A program made the position numbers and the translations under genes. A stretch of 64,000 nt of DNA from the NCBI RefSeq assembly GCF_023347295.1, contig NZ_CP094469.1, positions 2,930,778 through 2,994,777 on the forward strand, written 5' to 3'. The stretch is from Faecalibacterium sp. I3-3-33 (lineage in GTDB: Bacteria > Bacillota > Clostridia > Oscillospirales > Ruminococcaceae). How positions within the stretch are numbered: position 1 is the stretch's first letter; the number at the start of each line of letters is the position of its first letter. Under the pieces are notes generated by a model. That model saw only the letters and a program-made list of their open reading frames with translations, had not been told where the DNA came from and did no database searches. Positions 62,568 through 64,000 of the stretch are shown in pieces.

Positions 62568-62882
62568 CTATTTTTCCACCTTTCGCTTGTGCCGTGTGTA
62601 AAACAGCTTTGCGGGCTGTAAATTGCGGGCGGGGCTTTGCCAGCGGCCGGGCGGCGGCACGGGGTCGTAGCCCCATTTGCCCAGCGGATTGCACCGGGCA
62701 ATGCGCCATGCGCCCAGCAAAATGCCCTTTACACAGCCGTGGGTCAGGATGGCCTGCATGGTGTAGTTGCTGCAGCTGGGCGAAAACCGGCAGCTGCGGC
62801 CGATCCATGGGCTGAGGGTGTACTGGTAGATGCGGATGGGCACGCACAGCGCCCTGCGGCAGAGCATTTGCAGCCGGTTCAC
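62568..62882 (-). CDS. yidD: Membrane protein insertion efficiency factor YidD
   Basis: 104 residues. The family core is clear: IRIYQYTLSPWIGRSCRFSP, SCSNYTMQAILTHG, KGILLGAWRIARCNPLGKWG. It overlaps the stop of rnpA by 4 bp (ATGA), so it is coupled to it. It aids YidC-dependent insertion. The C-terminal tail is basic. Confidence 0.93.
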   Translation of the reverse strand: MNRLQMLCRRALCVPIRIYQYTLSPWIGRSCRFSPSCSNYTMQAILTHGCVKGILLGAWRIARCNPLGKWGYDPVPPPGRWQSPARNLQPAKLFYTRHKRKVEK

Positions 62883-63286
62883 ACGCGGGACTCCGGCTTT
62901 TGCTTGCGGGCGGGGGGCACGGTGGCGGGCGGCTTTGCGTCCGGGCGCTTGGCCTTATCCGGCAGACCGGCCTGGGCAAACAGCTTTGCCACAACGCTGC
63001 TCAGCTGCCAGCTTTTCAGTTTGGGGGTCATGCCCCGGGCCACGAAGATCAGATCGTAGCCGCCGATATTGTAATCCAGATGCTCGTCGATAGCGGCCTT
63101 CATCACGCGGCGGGCGCGGTTGCGCTGCACGGCATGGCCTATTTTTTTGGTGGCGGTCAGGCCCACGCGGGTGTTGCGGCCGCGGGTCTTGAGCACATAC
63201 AATACCAGTGCCGGGTTCACATAGGACTTGCCGCGGGCGTACACACGGCCAAACTCGCTGTTGCGGCGGATCGGACGATAACGCAT
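62879..63286 (-). CDS. rnpA: Ribonuclease P protein component
   Basis: 135 residues. Start at the ATG giving MRYRPIRRNSEFGRVYARGK, behind GAGGTG; a longer frame reaching 63379 has no site. The RNR signature is AVQRNRARRVMKAAI, with VGLTATKKIGHAV before it. A Pro/Lys-rich tail extends past the usual end. It binds RNase P RNA and helps remove tRNA 5' leaders. It follows rpmH after a terminator-like hairpin. Confidence 0.95.
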   Translation of the reverse strand: MRYRPIRRNSEFGRVYARGKSYVNPALVLYVLKTRGRNTRVGLTATKKIGHAVQRNRARRVMKAAIDEHLDYNIGGYDLIFVARGMTPKLKSWQLSSVVAKLFAQAGLPDKAKRPDAKPPATVPPARKQKPESRV

Positions 63287-63412
63287 AACGTCGGCACCTC
63301 CTTTCGTCCGGGTGCACATAGGTGCACTCTTTAGCCAGTATATCAAAAATTTTTGCACTTTAAAAGCCCATCCGGGCATTTTTACGAAAAAACTTTTGAC
63401 GGGTAAAAAAAT

Positions 63413-63441
63413 AAGACCGCCAATGGGATATCAGCGGTCTT
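63413..63441 (-). terminator. Terminator/attenuator between rpmH and rnpA
   Basis: Minus-strand AAGACCGC / GCGGTCTT stem, then ATTTTTTTACC. It would stop part of the rpmH transcripts before rnpA. Confidence 0.75.
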
Positions 63442-63490
63442 TTGTGCGCATATTCATTTCTGCGCCGGATCTCACCTGCAAGGTTTAAGA

Positions 63491-63625
63491 TCAGACAGTC
63501 AGGCTCTTGCGGCCCTTTGCACGGCGAGCATTGATGACCTTACGGCCGTTCTTGGTGCTCATGCGGGTCAGAAAGCCATGAACTTCCTTGCGCTGACGCT
63601 TCTTGGGCTGAAAAGTTCTCTTCAT
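63491..63625 (-). CDS. rpmH: Ribosomal protein bL34
   Basis: 44 residues: [20 protein letters not shown] then [20 protein letters not shown]. Start ATG behind GGAGG. A basic large-subunit protein, the first gene of the rpmH-rnpA-yidD-yidC-khpB run beside the origin. Its stop is followed by the hairpin at 63413. Confidence 0.97.
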   Translation of the reverse strand: MKRTFQPKKRQRKEVHGFLTRMSTKNGRKVINARRAKGRKSLTV

Positions 63626-63704
63626 GGTTGTATCCTCCGTAAAAACTTATCCCCGGTATGGGGTCTTGATCGGTCCCAGATTGGGGACAGGCTTGCAATT
63701 CAAC

Positions 63705-63734
63705 AGTATATCGCATAGTATGACGTTCTGTCAA
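63705..63734 (-). promoter_or_regulatory. rpmH promoter
   Basis: Minus-strand TTGACA, 18-bp spacer, TATACT, about 80 nt upstream of the rpmH start. Confidence 0.75.
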
Positions 63735-64000
63735 GCATTTTTTGCAGTTTTCTGCAAACTTTTTTCTGATTTTTCTGTTAAAAGCTTTTCAACTTTTTCA
63801 CCATTTTGCTGTGGAAAACTTTTTTCTACCAGATATTGTGGTCTTTCTGGCGTGTTTCCACAAGGGCGCTGCGGGGGCTTATCTTATGTATTATAAATTA
63901 CATTATAGTAATATAGACGCAGGGAGATTTTTGTGGTATACTAACGTGGTATCAGCAGCATTGTTGAAAACTTCGACCGATTCAATGGAGTGGATGTTTT
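63735..64000. other. rpmH-dnaA type intergenic region, possibly part of oriC
   Basis: AT-rich, with TGTGGAAAA (63810) and TTTCCACA (63855), each one base from the DnaA box TGTGGATAA/TTATCCACA. No gene begins before the window ends. In this gene order dnaA would follow to the right. Confidence 0.5.
63914..63942 (+). promoter_or_regulatory. Rightward promoter, presumably for dnaA
   Basis: TAGACG, 17-bp spacer, TATACT with extended TGTGG before it, pointing out of the window. Confidence 0.55.

Overview
ORGANISM. The window reads as a low-GC-lineage Firmicute with a fairly GC-rich genome. The 16S rRNA gene (minus strand, 6633-8144) resembles, from memory, the Faecalibacterium (F. prausnitzii complex) sequence. 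The right end is the classical origin-proximal gene order of Firmicutes, all on the minus strand: serS, parB, parA, noc-like parB, rsmG, mnmG, mnmE, jag/khpB, yidC, yidD, rnpA, rpmH. It stops just before where a rightward dnaA is expected. LAYOUT. 1-3.2 kb: the integrase end of an integrative mobilizable element (5'-truncated MobV relaxase, excisionase-like HTH protein, tyrosine integrase) abutting the 3' end of tRNA-Lys. 3.2-8.6 kb: an rRNA operon on the minus strand, 16S-23S-5S-tRNA-Lys, with two tandem sigmaA promoters. 8.9-20.2 kb: a CoaX-like protein with altered catalytic residues, tRNA-Arg, a MATE pump, a Tat-exported flavin reductase with divergent LysR regulator, a CstA transporter with a LysR gene upstream, and a small operon with a histidine phosphatase. 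20.2-27.1 kb: a MATE pump behind a long folded leader, then a jetABC (Wadjet/MukBEF-like SMC) operon with no jetD visible. 27.2-35.4 kb: three tandem lipoproteins, a C39-like secreted protein, acylphosphatase, CBS-domain pyrophosphatase, MATE pump and PAP2 phosphatase. 35.7-41.6 kb: GluQRS and an alpha-glucoside PTS operon (BglG-type antiterminator, EIICB, 6-phospho-alpha-glucosidase), then a divergent lipoprotein. 41.7-49.6 kb: DUF362 ferredoxin, CLC channel, UppP, two TrkA-type proteins, a bacterial-PH membrane pair, a HAD phosphatase and a DUF2442 protein. 49.7-64 kb: tRNA-Glu, tRNA-Met and the origin block with three parS-like sites. MOST NOTABLE. The intergenic DNA carries several families of repeats whose hairpin arms differ completely between copies yet stay self-complementary. 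These are: 15-16-bp variable palindromes with a fixed CGCA/TGCG tip in constant flanks (17865, 19225, 35466, 35587, 53594, 62220); tandem arrays of mini-hairpins separated by ACATCATT (17922-18015 and 31024-31215); a roughly 200-bp element with four covarying helices and an in-frame mini-ORF (53745, 59540, 62327); a MITE-like family built from CTCTCCC/GGGAGAG units; and TTCAAAAGT palindromes (14497-14735). Together they look like an undescribed way of diversifying palindromes, or a set of structured RNA/DNA elements. HOW GENES WORK TOGETHER. The PTS operon imports and cleaves phosphorylated alpha-glucosides under RNA antitermination. The par/noc genes with their parS sites organise origin segregation, and jetABC may add a chromosome- or plasmid-acting SMC. 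yidC/yidD/rnpA/rpmH/jag/mnmE/mnmG/rsmG serve membrane insertion, RNA processing and translation. Several flavin-, peptide- and drug-transport genes suit an anaerobic gut fermenter.
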